Assembly: GCA_964370715.1 (NCBI GenBank) | Contig: CAYJKJ010000014.1 | Span: forward strand, 1-64,000 | Length of the DNA stretch: 64,000 bases | Direction of reading: 5' to 3' | From: CAYJAY01 sp964370715 | GTDB lineage: Bacteria > Bacillota > Clostridia > Oscillospirales > Ruminococcaceae | Shown: piece by piece, positions 1 through 8,814 of the stretch | Position numbering within the stretch: position 1 is the first letter of the stretch | Layout of the letters: each line of letters starts with the position of its first letter | Program-made: the position numbers and the translations under genes | The notes under the pieces: model-generated | Database searches by the model: none | What the model was told of the DNA's origin: nothing | The model's input: only the letters and a program-made list of their open reading frames with translations

Positions 1-11
1 TTGTTATGTGA

Positions 12-17
12 TATAAT
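12..17 (+). promoter_or_regulatory. Likely -10 box of the tRNA-Ser promoter
   Basis: A consensus TATAAT lies 33 bases before the tRNA gene, a sensible position for a sigma-A -10 element. The matching -35 box would fall before base 1, outside the window, so the promoter cannot be judged fully. Confidence 0.45.
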
Positions 18-50
18 TTTAAGGCACGATATGACTTGTCGTTAACATTC

Positions 51-139
51 GGAGGGGTAGCGAAGTGGTCATAACGCGGTGGTCTTGAAAACCATTTGGG
101 GGCAACTCCACGAGGGTTCGAATCCCTCCTCCTCCGCCA
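51..139 (+). tRNA. tRNA-Ser (UGA anticodon), CCA encoded
   Basis: A complete class II tRNA can be folded by eye. The 7-bp acceptor stem pairs bases 51-57 with 129-135 with one G-U pair, the discriminator G is at 136 and the genomic CCA is at 137-139. The T arm carries the GGTTCGAATCC signature. The anticodon loop reads CTTGAAA, giving anticodon UGA, which decodes UCA and related serine codons. The extra arm is long, as expected for tRNA-Ser. An intrinsic terminator starts a few bases downstream, so this looks like a single-gene transcript. Confidence 0.96.
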
Positions 140-145
140 AAAAAA

Positions 146-184
146 CAAGCCGCTTGAACAAAATTCAAGTGGCTTGCTTTTTTA
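146..184 (+). terminator. Intrinsic terminator after tRNA-Ser
   Basis: A 12-bp stem (146-157 with 165-176, one G-U pair) with a short A/C-rich loop is followed by a run of T. A-rich sequence before it may let it act on the minus-strand degV transcript as well. An almost identical hairpin occurs at 7478-7508. Confidence 0.9.
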
Positions 185-251
185 TTTTTTTATGATCAAT
201 TAAAACGCTGAACTATATAATCCAATATAATATCACCCGCTATTATTCTCG

Positions 252-1097
252 CTATATCGCTGCTTGTTTTTCAACAAATTGGATAGCAAGGCAAGCCGGG
301 CCGCCCTGAGTTATAAAAGCGGGGCTTAGATTAAATGTTTGTATCTCTGCTTTTGGAAAAATAGTTTCAAACATCGATTTTGCGGTGTTTGCATCGTCTA
401 TAGCGTTTGCATGGCTGATGTATATAATGTGATTTTCATTAATAGACAACTTTTCAATACTTGCTATTATGAAATCAACAGCTTTTGAAAGCGTCCTTTT
501 AACGCTCACTTTGTCTAGTTGTTTGCCGTCGGGGGTTTGTTTCATAATCGGTTTTAGGTTCAAAATCCCTCCGAAAGTAGCCGCTAGCGGGGTTAACCTT
601 CCGCCCCTTTTTAAATAAGAAAAATCTTGCGGAATCAAAAAAGAAACTACGCTGTTTGCTGTTTTTTCGATCTGCTCCATTATTGCTTTTTTGCTTTCGC
701 CAAGCTTTGACATTTTAACTGCTTGATCTACGATATAGCGATGGGGGCCGCATAGCGTTCTGCTGTTGAACACGGTTATATTATCGCTGTTTTCCACCAT
801 CGTTTTTGCGGAACAAGCTGTTTGATAGGTCCCCGACAATCCGTCTGCCATCGTTATATTGATTATCTCATCATCCGGATATTCTTCATAAGCGTCAACA
901 ACGTCTCCGATTGGAGGTTGCGAAGATTTTGGAACAAAGCCTTCGGCAATTTTTTTATAAAAATTATTCACATCTACTTCCAAATCTCGAAAATCCCAAT
1001 CGCCAATACTTATGCTCAAAGGAATTGCTTTGAACCCGAGTTTGCTTGATTCCTCGATTGAATATAGTGTAGATGAATCCGTAATAATTTTAACCAT
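252..1097 (-). CDS. DegV family fatty-acid-binding protein
   Basis: DegV (FakB-type) proteins bind a fatty acid, and characterised members hand it to the FakA kinase for phospholipid synthesis. The N-terminus VKIITDSS carries the family's TDSS motif, and the GTYQTA segment and the late GGP segment also fit the two-lobed DegV fold. The frame could open at 1121, but the ATG at 1097 has a GAAGGG Shine-Dalgarno nine bases upstream and begins at the conserved strand, so 281 aa is chosen. No FakA-type kinase is in the window. A second, divergent DegV paralogue lies at 4533-5378; the two may prefer different fatty acids, which is inference. Confidence 0.92.
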   Translation of the reverse strand: MVKIITDSSTLYSIEESSKLGFKAIPLSISIGDWDFRDLEVDVNNFYKKIAEGFVPKSSQPPIGDVVDAYEEYPDDEIINITMADGLSGTYQTACSAKTMVENSDNITVFNSRTLCGPHRYIVDQAVKMSKLGESKKAIMEQIEKTANSVVSFLIPQDFSYLKRGGRLTPLAATFGGILNLKPIMKQTPDGKQLDKVSVKRTLSKAVDFIIASIEKLSINENHIIYISHANAIDDANTAKSMFETIFPKAEIQTFNLSPAFITQGGPACLAIQFVEKQAAI

Positions 1098-1400
1098 TAT
1101 AATTTTCCCTTCATTCTGCATTATAGTTTTTTTGTGTCAACTTAAACTATTGTCGTAATATCCACAAATATGCAGAACTTTGATGTTTCATAAATTATTA
1201 TAACAAAAAAAGAGCCAACTTAAAAGCCCTAAGGTTTTTAGCCGATTAAACTATACCGACAAATATTATATTAGCCTATTAATTTTATTTAACGCAACCT
1301 CTTTAACGCATAACAAAAACCGACCGTATAACAAAAGCCACAATATAGGCTGTTTAACGGTCGGCGATAAATTTTAAAATAAATGTTTTGTTAAATTTTT
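1098..1400. other. Gene-free spacer between degV and the PLP enzyme
   Basis: About 300 bases without a convincing gene. The left half is the upstream region of degV. The right half holds the minus-strand terminator of the aminotransferase gene (1315-1364). A TTGACA-like and a TATAAT box near 1120-1140 are only nine bases apart and are not accepted as a promoter. Confidence 0.6.
1315..1364 (-). terminator. Intrinsic terminator of the class V aminotransferase gene
   Basis: On the minus strand an 8-bp GC-rich outer stem (1357-1364 with 1320-1327), extended by weaker internal pairs, is followed by TTTTTG. It sits 37 bases beyond the stop codon of the gene ending at 1401. Confidence 0.75.
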
Positions 1401-2549
1401 TTAATTAAGCGAATTTAAAAATTCAAAAAGTTTATCGACATCGCTTTTGTTGTTATAAAAATGCAACGCCACTCGCATACTTGTATCTGATGTGCAGTGC
1501 GCTCGTATTCCGTTTTCCTCTAGTTTTTGATTGGTGAGTTCAAACGTTGAAGGATAGGTTACAAACGATATGCCGGAGCGGTTTTTTGGATCAAACGGAC
1601 CGACAACACCGACGTTTTCGGTGGTTTCCGCTTTTTCCAAAAGATAGTCGGTTAGCGAAAGAATATAGCTTTCGACATCGCTTTTCCCAAGGTCTAAGTA
1701 TATTTTGATAGATTGTTCTATCCCTTTAAGCCCCAACCAGTTAAGGTTTCCGCATTCGAATTTTTCCGCAGTGTCGCTAAGGTCGAACTTAAGCGGACGA
1801 TGTTTAAACCGTTGTTTGTTGCCAACCCAGCCAACGTGGGTGGGCGAAACATCGGCTAGTATTTTGTTTGAGATATAAGAAAATCCAACCCCAAACACAC
1901 CCCCCAACCATTTATAAGAACTGGTTGTTATAAAATCAATCGGGGTTTTTTTAACGTCGATTTCGATTGCACCGATACATTGGGTTATGTCGAGAACAAG
2001 GTAGATCCCTTTTTGTTCACAAAATCTGCTTATCGTTTCGATATCGTGGCGAAATCCCGATGTGTTTTCAACAAGGCAAAGCGAGATAGCAACGGTGTTT
2101 TGATCGCAAAGCTCAAAAAGGCTTTCGGCTTTAACTTGTCCGTTTTCGGCGGGCGCTATCCTAACGTTTTGTTCCCCTATCTTGTTTGCCCAACTATATG
2201 GCGTTGAAGGAAAAGTTAGCCCCGAAACAACGACGTTTGCGCCGTCTTTTGTCTCGATTCCCCCAACAAACAGATTGAACATATCGGAACAGTTTGCGCC
2301 AAAAAAGATCTCTTCACTTTCGGCGTTAAACATCTTTGCAACCGTTTTTCGAAAACTATCCGCATAGTCCCAACTTTCGACAACGCCTAGCGAATTCATT
2401 GCGTTGTTGTATCGGTCGTCGATATAATCGTCGATAGCAGATTTGCTGTTTTTCGAAATTAGCCCCGTTGTCGAGGTGTCGAGATAGGCGAATTTTTCAG
2501 TTAAGTGATACTGTTGTTTTCGGATATCTTCAAACTTTTTTAAATTCAT
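1401..2549 (-). CDS. Class V aminotransferase (cysteine-desulfurase-like PLP enzyme)
   Basis: A fold-type I PLP enzyme of 382 aa. The segment VLDITQCIGAIEID and the following TTSSYKWLGG contain the conserved Asp/Gln of the cofactor site and the Schiff-base Lys. The family includes cysteine desulfurases, selenocysteine lyases and isopenicillin-N-epimerase-like proteins. The typical SufS/NifS catalytic-Cys loop is not obvious, so the substrate is left open. The start is the ATG at 2549, with an AAAAGG site about 11 bases upstream. It lies 73 bases downstream of the GT2 gene on the same strand and may share its transcript. No Fe-S scaffold gene is nearby, which argues against a dedicated Fe-S role. 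Confidence 0.85.
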   Translation of the reverse strand: MNLKKFEDIRKQQYHLTEKFAYLDTSTTGLISKNSKSAIDDYIDDRYNNAMNSLGVVESWDYADSFRKTVAKMFNAESEEIFFGANCSDMFNLFVGGIETKDGANVVVSGLTFPSTPYSWANKIGEQNVRIAPAENGQVKAESLFELCDQNTVAISLCLVENTSGFRHDIETISRFCEQKGIYLVLDITQCIGAIEIDVKKTPIDFITTSSYKWLGGVFGVGFSYISNKILADVSPTHVGWVGNKQRFKHRPLKFDLSDTAEKFECGNLNWLGLKGIEQSIKIYLDLGKSDVESYILSLTDYLLEKAETTENVGVVGPFDPKNRSGISFVTYPSTFELTNQKLEENGIRAHCTSDTSMRVALHFYNNKSDVDKLFEFLNSLN

Positions 2550-2622
2550 AATAGTTTAAACCTTTTAAGAAATAATATTTTTAACGATAGTTTAATCAAC
2601 CAGCAATAATACTTAAATTCGA

Positions 2623-3579
2623 TTATTTTTTATTGATAAACTGTTCTATAATAAACTTTGGGCGCCCCTTTGTTTCGTTGTATATCTTGCCGATGTATTC
2701 CCCGATAACCCCTAAAGACAAAAGTTGAATTCCCCCGATTAGCCAGATAGAAAGCATCGTTGAACTCCACCCCGTAACAACATAACCCATCATCATCGAA
2801 AGAAGGGTGTAGATAATAGCGGCGAGAGCTACAAAGCAGATAGCTATACCAAGCCCCGTAATAATTCTAATCGGTTTAATCGAAAACGACGTTATGCCAT
2901 CAAACGCCAGCGACAACATCTTTCCGAGAGGATATTTGCTTTCCCCGGCAAAGCGTTCGTTTCGTTCATATTCTACAACCGCAGTCGGGAAACCAACAAG
3001 CGTTACAAGTCCTCTTAAAAACAGGTTTACCTCTTTGTATTCCGCAAGAGCATCAAGCGTTCTTTTGCTCATCAAACGATAATCGGCATGGTTAAACACA
3101 ACCTCTGCGCCAAACATATTCATAATTTTATAAAACGCTTCGGCGGTAGAGCGTTTGAAAATGCTATCCTTTTTGCGTTTTGAACGAACGCCATACACAA
3201 TTTCAGCCCCATCATAATATTCTTCAAGAAATTTATCTATTGCATCGATATCATCCTGTAGATCGCTATCCATAGATATAACAACATCGGCATATTCCCT
3301 TGCGGTCATAAGCCCGGCTAGCAATGCGTTTTGATGCCCTCTGTTTTTGGAAAGTTTAAGCCCCGAAAAAAGGTTGTCTTCTCGGTGGTAATGTTCTATC
3401 TGCTCCCATGTCTCATCGGTTGAACCATCGTCTATAAAAACAACCCGAGAATTTTTCGAGATAAGCTTTTGTTTAATCAAATTTTCCATCTTATCTTTCA
3501 AGCGTTTATGCGTTTCGGGCAAAACTTCTTCCTCGTTATAACACGGTATCGCAAGATAGAGGATATCTCCTACTGCCAT
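2623..3579 (-). CDS. GT2 family glycosyltransferase, membrane anchored (GtrB/DPM1-like)
   Basis: Likely transfers a sugar from a nucleotide donor to a polyprenyl phosphate on the cytoplasmic face. The GT-A domain fills roughly the first 220 residues, with AIPCYNEEE at the start, VFIDDGSTD, and the SMDSDLQDD metal-binding motif. Two hydrophobic segments near the C-terminus (about 235-300) match the two-helix anchor of GtrB/CsbB-type enzymes. The frame runs back to 3633, but the ATG at 3579 has a GAGGTG ribosome site and begins at the conserved strand, giving 318 aa. The product could feed one of the polytopic GT-C-like proteins in this window, which is inference. Confidence 0.9.
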   Translation of the reverse strand: MAVGDILYLAIPCYNEEEVLPETHKRLKDKMENLIKQKLISKNSRVVFIDDGSTDETWEQIEHYHREDNLFSGLKLSKNRGHQNALLAGLMTAREYADVVISMDSDLQDDIDAIDKFLEEYYDGAEIVYGVRSKRKKDSIFKRSTAEAFYKIMNMFGAEVVFNHADYRLMSKRTLDALAEYKEVNLFLRGLVTLVGFPTAVVEYERNERFAGESKYPLGKMLSLAFDGITSFSIKPIRIITGLGIAICFVALAAIIYTLLSMMMGYVVTGWSSTMLSIWLIGGIQLLSLGVIGEYIGKIYNETKGRPKFIIEQFINKK

Positions 3580-3623
3580 ATTGTACACCTCATTTTTAAT
3601 TTGATTGAAATTTTTGTAACATA

Positions 3624-3652
3624 AGTATACCATGTGTTTGAAGGATTGACAA
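3624..3652 (-). promoter_or_regulatory. Sigma-A type promoter of the GT2 gene
   Basis: On the minus strand TTGTCA (3647-3652) and TATACT (3624-3629) are separated by exactly 17 bases, about 45 bases before the chosen GT2 start. Confidence 0.75.
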
Positions 3653-3759
3653 ATATAAATAATAAAAATATAATTTTATTTAGAAAGTTTTTATATATAA
3701 GTATTTTTTAGAAAAATCGGAAACATATTTTTCGATCTGCGGAAGGATTAATCATAAAA

Positions 3760-4380
3760 ATGGATCAAACATTATTTAGTTTTTTACTTGTAGCTCTCGT
3801 TTCATATCTCTTGGGTTGCCTTAACGGAGCTATATTCAGCTCGAAGCTCATGAGCAAACAAGATGTGCGGGATTACGGCAGCAAAAACGCCGGCCTTACA
3901 AACTATCTCAGAACGTTTGGCGCTCGAGGTTTTTGGCTTGTCGTTTTAGTCGATGGTTTAAAAGGGGTTCTCTCGGGTTATATAGCTATGATGTTGTGTG
4001 GGCCTTTGGGTCTTCGCAACGAAGGCGTTATGCTTTCGGTTGTGTTTTGCATAATCGGGCATTGTTTTCCCGTGTTTTTCGATTTCAAAGGAGGCAAAGG
4101 GGTGTTAACTTCGTTGTTCACCGTTTTGTTTTTTGATTGGAGCATAGCGGTAGTTATTCTTGCGGTGTTTGCGCTAACGTTTGTTCTTTCCAAAATAATA
4201 TCATTAAGCTCGGTTTTTGCCGCTTTATCGTTCCCAATCTTTGTGTTGGCGTTTCGATATAACACAGCTATCGTTTTAATGGCGTTGGTTGCGGGAGGGC
4301 TTGTTGTGTTTATGCATCGAGAAAATATTAAACGAATTTTAAGTGGCACCGAAAAGAAGTTTCAAATCAAAAAGAAGTAA
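3760..4380 (+). CDS. plsY: Acyl-phosphate:glycerol-3-phosphate acyltransferase PlsY
   Basis: Catalyses the first acylation of glycerol-3-phosphate in phospholipid synthesis, using acyl phosphate. The 206-aa polytopic protein carries the family motifs: GSKNAGLTNYLRTFG near residue 40 (the GSxNxGxTNxxR block) and GHCFPVFFDFKGGKG near residue 107 (second glycine-rich block). Length and hydrophobic profile match PlsY. A GGAAGG ribosome site precedes the ATG at 3760. It is divergent from the GT2 gene and followed by a separate promoter for the second degV, another lipid-related gene, so this patch is enriched for phospholipid precursor functions. Confidence 0.95.
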   Translation: MDQTLFSFLLVALVSYLLGCLNGAIFSSKLMSKQDVRDYGSKNAGLTNYLRTFGARGFWLVVLVDGLKGVLSGYIAMMLCGPLGLRNEGVMLSVVFCIIGHCFPVFFDFKGGKGVLTSLFTVLFFDWSIAVVILAVFALTFVLSKIISLSSVFAALSFPIFVLAFRYNTAIVLMALVAGGLVVFMHRENIKRILSGTEKKFQIKKK

Positions 4381-4414
4381 TCAAATATTAAAACTATTTT
4401 GATAAAATAGTCAA

Positions 4415-4443
4415 TTGTATTTTGTGTTAATCTAATCTATAAT
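4415..4443 (+). promoter_or_regulatory. Sigma-A type promoter of the second degV gene
   Basis: TTGTAT (4415-4420) and TATAAT (4438-4443) with a 17-base spacer, about 90 bases before the chosen start. Confidence 0.7.
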
Positions 4444-4532
4444 AGTAGTTACTTGTAATGGGAAAAATAAAGGTTGCAAGAAGTATATAGATAAAAAAAT
4501 ATGTCTTGCTATATAAAGAAAGAGGAAATGCT

Positions 4533-5378
4533 ATGAAACTTATTGCGGATAGCTCTTGCGACACTACTTTAGAGATGCGAAATGATCTGGATATCGAGTT
4601 TGCTCCGTTGACAATACGTTTGCCGGACGGAAAAGAATATCTCGATTCCCCCGGTTTTGATGTAGCGCCATTGCTCCAAGACATGAAATCCCACAAAGAG
4701 CCGGCACGTTCCAACTGCCCATCTCCGGAGGATTTCGCAAACATTATGCGAAAACATCTTGAATCATTTGTTATAACGCTTTCTGCGGCGCTTTCGGGAA
4801 CCTATTCTGCCGCCGAAGTTGCAAAGCAGATTGTTCTTTCGGAAACCCCCGACAAAAAAATTCATGTGTTCAACTCGAAAAGCGCAGCAGCGGGGGAAAC
4901 TCTCATCGCTCTTGAGCTTTCGAAACTTATAAAAGAAAACCAATCTTTTGAAAACATCGTTGCTTATGGCGAAGCGTTTATCGCAAAAATGCAGACGATA
5001 TTTGTTCTCGAAAGCCTTGATAATCTCGTTAAAAACGGAAGAATAAGCCGACTAAAAGCTTCCGCCGCTTCTATATTAAACACATTCCCCATCATGTGTG
5101 GAAACAAAGAAGGCGAGATAGAGGTTGTTTGTAAAGTTCGCGGATTTTCCCAAACGCTCAGCAAGATGGTTTCGGTTATCGCCGAAAAAACCGATGATCT
5201 TAAACCGAAATCGGTTAAACTTGTAGTTGCATACTGCAACTGTTTGGAAAGAGCGGAAGAGATTAAAAACGATATCCTTTCTCGTTGCAAAGCTATCGAA
5301 GAGGTTATTTTGACCCCAACAGGCGGCTTGTCGTCTATGTATGCATATGATGGCGGAATTGTTATCGCTTTCGCATAA
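4533..5378 (+). CDS. DegV family fatty-acid-binding protein (second copy)
   Basis: Second DegV/FakB-type lipid-binding protein, 281 aa, the same length as the copy at 252-1097 but clearly diverged. It opens with MKLIADSSCDTTLEM (the DSS block) and keeps SAALSGTYSAA, the loop next to the fatty-acid carboxylate. The longer frame starting at 4506 is rejected because the ATG at 4533 follows an AGAGGAAA ribosome site and matches the family N-terminus. It lies 23 bases before the DUF6311-type gene and may be cotranscribed with it. Known FakB paralogues differ in preference for saturated or unsaturated acyl chains; whether that holds here cannot be seen. Confidence 0.92.
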   Translation: MKLIADSSCDTTLEMRNDLDIEFAPLTIRLPDGKEYLDSPGFDVAPLLQDMKSHKEPARSNCPSPEDFANIMRKHLESFVITLSAALSGTYSAAEVAKQIVLSETPDKKIHVFNSKSAAAGETLIALELSKLIKENQSFENIVAYGEAFIAKMQTIFVLESLDNLVKNGRISRLKASAASILNTFPIMCGNKEGEIEVVCKVRGFSQTLSKMVSVIAEKTDDLKPKSVKLVVAYCNCLERAEEIKNDILSRCKAIEEVILTPTGGLSSMYAYDGGIVIAFA

Positions 5379-5401
5379 ACTATCAACAAAGAGAATTTTT
5401 T

Positions 5402-7456
5402 ATGAAACTAAATAAACTTTTTAACAAGACATTTTTTTCTTGTTTTTTGCCGGGCTTAATTATAGGTGCGGCAATTTTTGTATTGATATTTGGAACGGCA
5501 ACGCTCGATGTTACAAGCGACGACTTTATAAAACCGGGGTTTATCGAAGCCGATTTAACCCAACACTACACGGGATTTATGCTTTATCGCTCAAGCGATT
5601 GGCAGTTTCCTTTAGGTGTTGGGCAAAATTTGACCTACCCTTATGGTTCTCCCGTTTCGTTTTCCGATTCTATCCCGCTTTTTGCCATAACTGCAAAGCT
5701 TTTTTCAACCGTTTTGCCCGAAACGTTTCAATATTTCGGGTGGTTTACGTTGTTGTCATATTCTTTTCAAGGCGGTTTTGCCGCTTTGTTAATTGCTCTT
5801 TTTATCGACAAAAAACAAAAAACCGCTTTTTACATAACGGTTTTTTCGGGGTCGGCGTTGTTTTGCCTCGCTCCTATTTTGCTCGAAAGAACGTTTAGAC
5901 ACACTGCTCTTTCGGCGATGTTTATTATAACGCTTAGCCTATACCTTTATTTTGTCTCCAAGCGACAGCAAAAGTTTAATGTTTGGTTTTTCGCCGTTGC
6001 ATTTTTTGCGATAACGATACACCCATATTTTGTGCCGTTAACCTATGCTGTTATGTTTGCGTTTGTTTTGGAAAACGCAGTTTTAAACAAACGGTATATA
6101 AACTCCATTCTATCGCTTTTAATATGCTTTTTGCTAACTATAGTTTCCGCCGTTTCCATCGGCTATCTTTATGGCGGAACCCCCGTTTCGGAAGGTGGGT
6201 ATGGTTGGTTCTCGATGAACCTCAACGCTTTTTTCAATCCCTTTAGCAAAGGCATAGAGGATTGGTCTTTGATAATTCCTCCGCTTGCTCAAACAAACGG
6301 AAACCTAGATGGATTTAACTATCTTGGAATTGCGGTTATCTTGGCAAACGTTATATTTTTAATTAGCTTTATTTTTGAAAAACAAAAGATTTCAAAGCTA
6401 AAAAACTTTATAAAAAAATACTTTGGGTTGATATTGGTAAATTTTATACTGTTGGTGTTTGCTGTTTCAAACGTTCCAACGTTTTATAGCAAAACGCTTT
6501 TTGGAATCGCTATTCCTTTTAAAACGATAAACGATTTTTTCTCGATTTTCCGAGCGAGCGGCAGAATGGCTTGGGTTTGTTATTATCTTTTGTTTTTGGT
6601 TGCGGTTGTAGCCTGCTTTAGATTATCTCAAAAAATAAGGCTTAAGAATATATCGCCACAGCTTGTCGGTAGTTTGTCGGTTGTCGCTTTGGTTGTGGTT
6701 CAGCTTGTTGATATATCCTCCCCAATCCTTCAAAAGTCAAGCTATTTCAATCAATTTGAAACGGGCGAGATAACAACAAAAGGATTTATAGACGGAAAGC
6801 CGGTTGAAACTCAGCATATCGATTTTGATTTTTGGCTTTCGGCGACAAAACAACTCGATGTTGTTGTAGCTATCGACGACAACGACCCGACAAAGCGGGT
6901 GGAGCTTGCGTTTTGTGCCGCTAAAAACGAAACGCCGGTAAACGTCTATTTCTTTGGGGTCATAGCAAATGTTGAACAGCGAAACGAGTTTATCGATGGC
7001 ATCAAACAAAAACTTAAAACCGGCAACGTCGAAGAGAACACACTAACGCTATCTACCGATTTTGATATGTTTTTGGATGAATTTGAAAACGAACACAACA
7101 ACTTCGACATATATCTAAAGGATGGGTTTATGTTTCCTTTGTCGCCAAACGATGATATTTTAAACATCAAAGACAGCGGCATTGCCAACATAACCGAACA
7201 AAGTTTCTTTGCAAGCGATGTTGACGGCGGCGGTTATGTCGGCGGAATAAACGTTGAGCTTTCGGTTGTTGCGGTAAAAAATACCGATAGAAACAAACAA
7301 TTACTTCTATTTGAAGATATAAAAATTATTAAAAGCGAGAACAACATAGCAAACGTTGTTTCGGTTACAGAAGACGGAGAATATATAAACATCGTGGTCG
7401 AAAAAAACGATAGTTTAAACGAGTTTGCGTTTCCGTCTGTGCTTGTTGCCGAATAA
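5402..7456 (+). CDS. DUF6311-type large membrane protein (GT-C-like)
   Basis: A 684-aa protein with about ten or more hydrophobic segments over its first ~440 residues and a soluble C-terminal third. After the first helix comes an extracellular-loop block with YRSSDWQFPLGVGQNLTYPYG and SFSDSIPLF, which I recall as the hallmark of DUF6311, a family thought to resemble GT-C sugar transferases that use lipid-linked donors. The acidic residues in the first loop would fit a GT-C active site, but the reaction is unknown. It ends at a strong bidirectional terminator. Similar architecture recurs at 18289, 27449 and 41790, so several related surface-glycan enzymes may exist. Confidence 0.75.
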   Translation: MKLNKLFNKTFFSCFLPGLIIGAAIFVLIFGTATLDVTSDDFIKPGFIEADLTQHYTGFMLYRSSDWQFPLGVGQNLTYPYGSPVSFSDSIPLFAITAKLFSTVLPETFQYFGWFTLLSYSFQGGFAALLIALFIDKKQKTAFYITVFSGSALFCLAPILLERTFRHTALSAMFIITLSLYLYFVSKRQQKFNVWFFAVAFFAITIHPYFVPLTYAVMFAFVLENAVLNKRYINSILSLLICFLLTIVSAVSIGYLYGGTPVSEGGYGWFSMNLNAFFNPFSKGIEDWSLIIPPLAQTNGNLDGFNYLGIAVILANVIFLISFIFEKQKISKLKNFIKKYFGLILVNFILLVFAVSNVPTFYSKTLFGIAIPFKTINDFFSIFRASGRMAWVCYYLLFLVAVVACFRLSQKIRLKNISPQLVGSLSVVALVVVQLVDISSPILQKSSYFNQFETGEITTKGFIDGKPVETQHIDFDFWLSATKQLDVVVAIDDNDPTKRVELAFCAAKNETPVNVYFFGVIANVEQRNEFIDGIKQKLKTGNVEENTLTLSTDFDMFLDEFENEHNNFDIYLKDGFMFPLSPNDDILNIKDSGIANITEQSFFASDVDGGGYVGGINVELSVVAVKNTDRNKQLLLFEDIKIIKSENNIANVVSVTEDGEYINIVVEKNDSLNEFAFPSVLVAE

Positions 7457-7477
7457 GCTGGTAGTTAAGCATAAAAA

Positions 7478-7515
7478 CAAGCCACTTGAACAAAATTCAA
7501 GTGGCTTGTTTTTTT
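7478..7515. terminator. Bidirectional terminator between convergent genes
   Basis: A perfect 12-bp stem (7478-7489 with 7497-7508) is flanked by A-rich sequence on the left and T-rich on the right, so it can end both the DUF6311 gene and the minus-strand lipoprotein gene. Loop and stem nearly match the hairpin at 146-176. Confidence 0.9.
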
Positions 7516-7516
7516 A

Positions 7517-8290
7517 TTAGTTATATTCGATTGAAGTTAAAAATTCGCCTGTATGTGTGAAATATTCGATTGCGATGCCTTGTGCTTCGGGAACGTATAC
7601 TCTAAGGTTTTCAAGCAGATCTTGATAAAATTCGTCATACGAGGGTTCTGTGTTTTCAACACGTTCGATCATTTCTGAGTTGCTGTCAAGTTCATTGATG
7701 AAGGTGTATTGATATACCAAATAGTTGTCGACTTCAAAGAAATCAAGATCCACAAACGCCGCTTCTTCAGCGCTGCGGTTGCTTAAAAAATAATCTCTGT
7801 TATATTCTATAAACGCTTCGATAGTGGTGACCGATTCGTCGCCATACCCTGAGCCAGCTCCGGCATATTCAGAATAGACTATCAACTCTCCATCTGCGTT
7901 ATAATACGCAACGATAACCGACACTGTACTCGGAACTCGTTCTTTCAAGCTTTCATAGTTAGATTGAAATATCGAGGCGTTTGATGAGATAGTTTCTTCG
8001 ATCAACGGTCTTGTTGCTTCGGGGTCGGGAAGTTGGTCGATAAATCTTAGCTCATATACCATAGAACCATCAATCTCGACGATATCCAACGTCATTCCCT
8101 CTGCATCAAGATCTCCAAATTGACCCTTTAATCCATCATAGTTTACTTCGATATAATCGGTAACAGTTGCTTCTAGGCTTTCACCCTCTTCATAGGATGT
8201 GTCCTCCGTGTAGGACATATTGTCTTCGCCGCAAGCTACAAAAGCAGCACACACTAGCAAAGCCAAAAGTATTGCCAAAAGTTTTTTCAT
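7517..8290 (-). CDS. Secreted lipoprotein with two tandem DUF4854-like repeats
   Basis: A 257-aa extracytoplasmic lipoprotein. The N-terminus MKKLLAILLALLVCAAFVAC is a type II signal peptide whose lipobox ends at the Cys of AFVAC. The mature part holds an acidic linker and two similar domains of about 95 residues, each with a YIEVNYD/FIEYNRD start, a central VYELRFI/VYQYTFI strand and an ending like IVYSEY/LTSIEYN. They resemble the single-domain DUF4854 lipoproteins of Clostridia. The frame extends to 8440, but the ATG at 8290 has a GGAGAG site and starts the signal peptide. The function is unknown. It follows the alkylation-repair operon but may be independent. Confidence 0.75.
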   Translation of the reverse strand: MKKLLAILLALLVCAAFVACGEDNMSYTEDTSYEEGESLEATVTDYIEVNYDGLKGQFGDLDAEGMTLDIVEIDGSMVYELRFIDQLPDPEATRPLIEETISSNASIFQSNYESLKERVPSTVSVIVAYYNADGELIVYSEYAGAGSGYGDESVTTIEAFIEYNRDYFLSNRSAEEAAFVDLDFFEVDNYLVYQYTFINELDSNSEMIERVENTEPSYDEFYQDLLENLRVYVPEAQGIAIEYFTHTGEFLTSIEYN

Positions 8291-8414
8291 TGTTTTTTCT
8301 CTCCTTTTTCTTAAATAACTTCGACTAACTATATCATATTTAAGACTTTGTGTCAAACGACGAAAAACGCTATTGATTTTTGTTAAAAATGTACAATTCA
8401 CAGATTGCTCTATG

Positions 8415-8765
8415 TTACCCAAAGTATTGGTTGGAATCAATCGGGGCTTTGGTTCTGTCTTGGTCGGTATATTCTCTCATAACTTCGACAACCGAAATTT
8501 TGTAGCTTTCAAACAATTTTGTTCTGCCCTCGAGTTGGCTCATTCTATGCTCCGCCATAGTTCGCCATTTCTCGATCGCTTGTTCGCTTTCCCATACATT
8601 CATCGAAAGAATCTTTCTATCATCCACTAAACTTTGAAATCTCTCGGCGCTAACAAAACCTTCAAAGCCGTTTAGCAAAGGCTTTAGTTGCGCCGCTAGT
8701 TCTAGATATCTTGCCTTTCCTTCGTCGGTTGGGACAACTTCAAAAAGAACGATAAATCTGCTCAT
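8415..8765 (-). CDS. Antibiotic biosynthesis monooxygenase (ABM) domain protein
   Basis: A small (116 aa) ferredoxin-like alpha/beta protein of the ABM/quinol-monooxygenase type. It starts with RFIVLFEVVPTDEGK, followed by a helix and GFVSAERFQSL, and NVWESEQAIEKWRTMAEHR forms the conserved last helix. Such proteins act as small oxygenases, dimeric heme-binding proteins or stress proteins. The sequence does not decide which. A GGAGAAG site precedes the ATG at 8765. It lies 49 bases after adaB on the same strand and is probably the last gene of the alkylation-response operon, so a role in handling electrophiles is possible but inferred. Confidence 0.82.
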   Translation of the reverse strand: MSRFIVLFEVVPTDEGKARYLELAAQLKPLLNGFEGFVSAERFQSLVDDRKILSMNVWESEQAIEKWRTMAEHRMSQLEGRTKLFESYKISVVEVMREYTDQDRTKAPIDSNQYFG

Positions 8766-8814
8766 CTTCTTCTCCGTTTCTAAAAATCAAATTTTTTGTT
8801 TTCTATTGGTTTGG

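Noticed and set aside
1120..1140. TTGACA and TATAAT boxes on the minus strand before the first degV gene
   Set aside because: Both hexamers are good, but only nine bases separate them; sigma-A promoters need 16-18.
5440..6246. Plus-strand frames of 87-152 codons inside the DUF6311 gene
   Set aside because: They are in another frame of a clear 684-codon gene and are rich in Phe/Arg/Cys, as expected for shadow translation.
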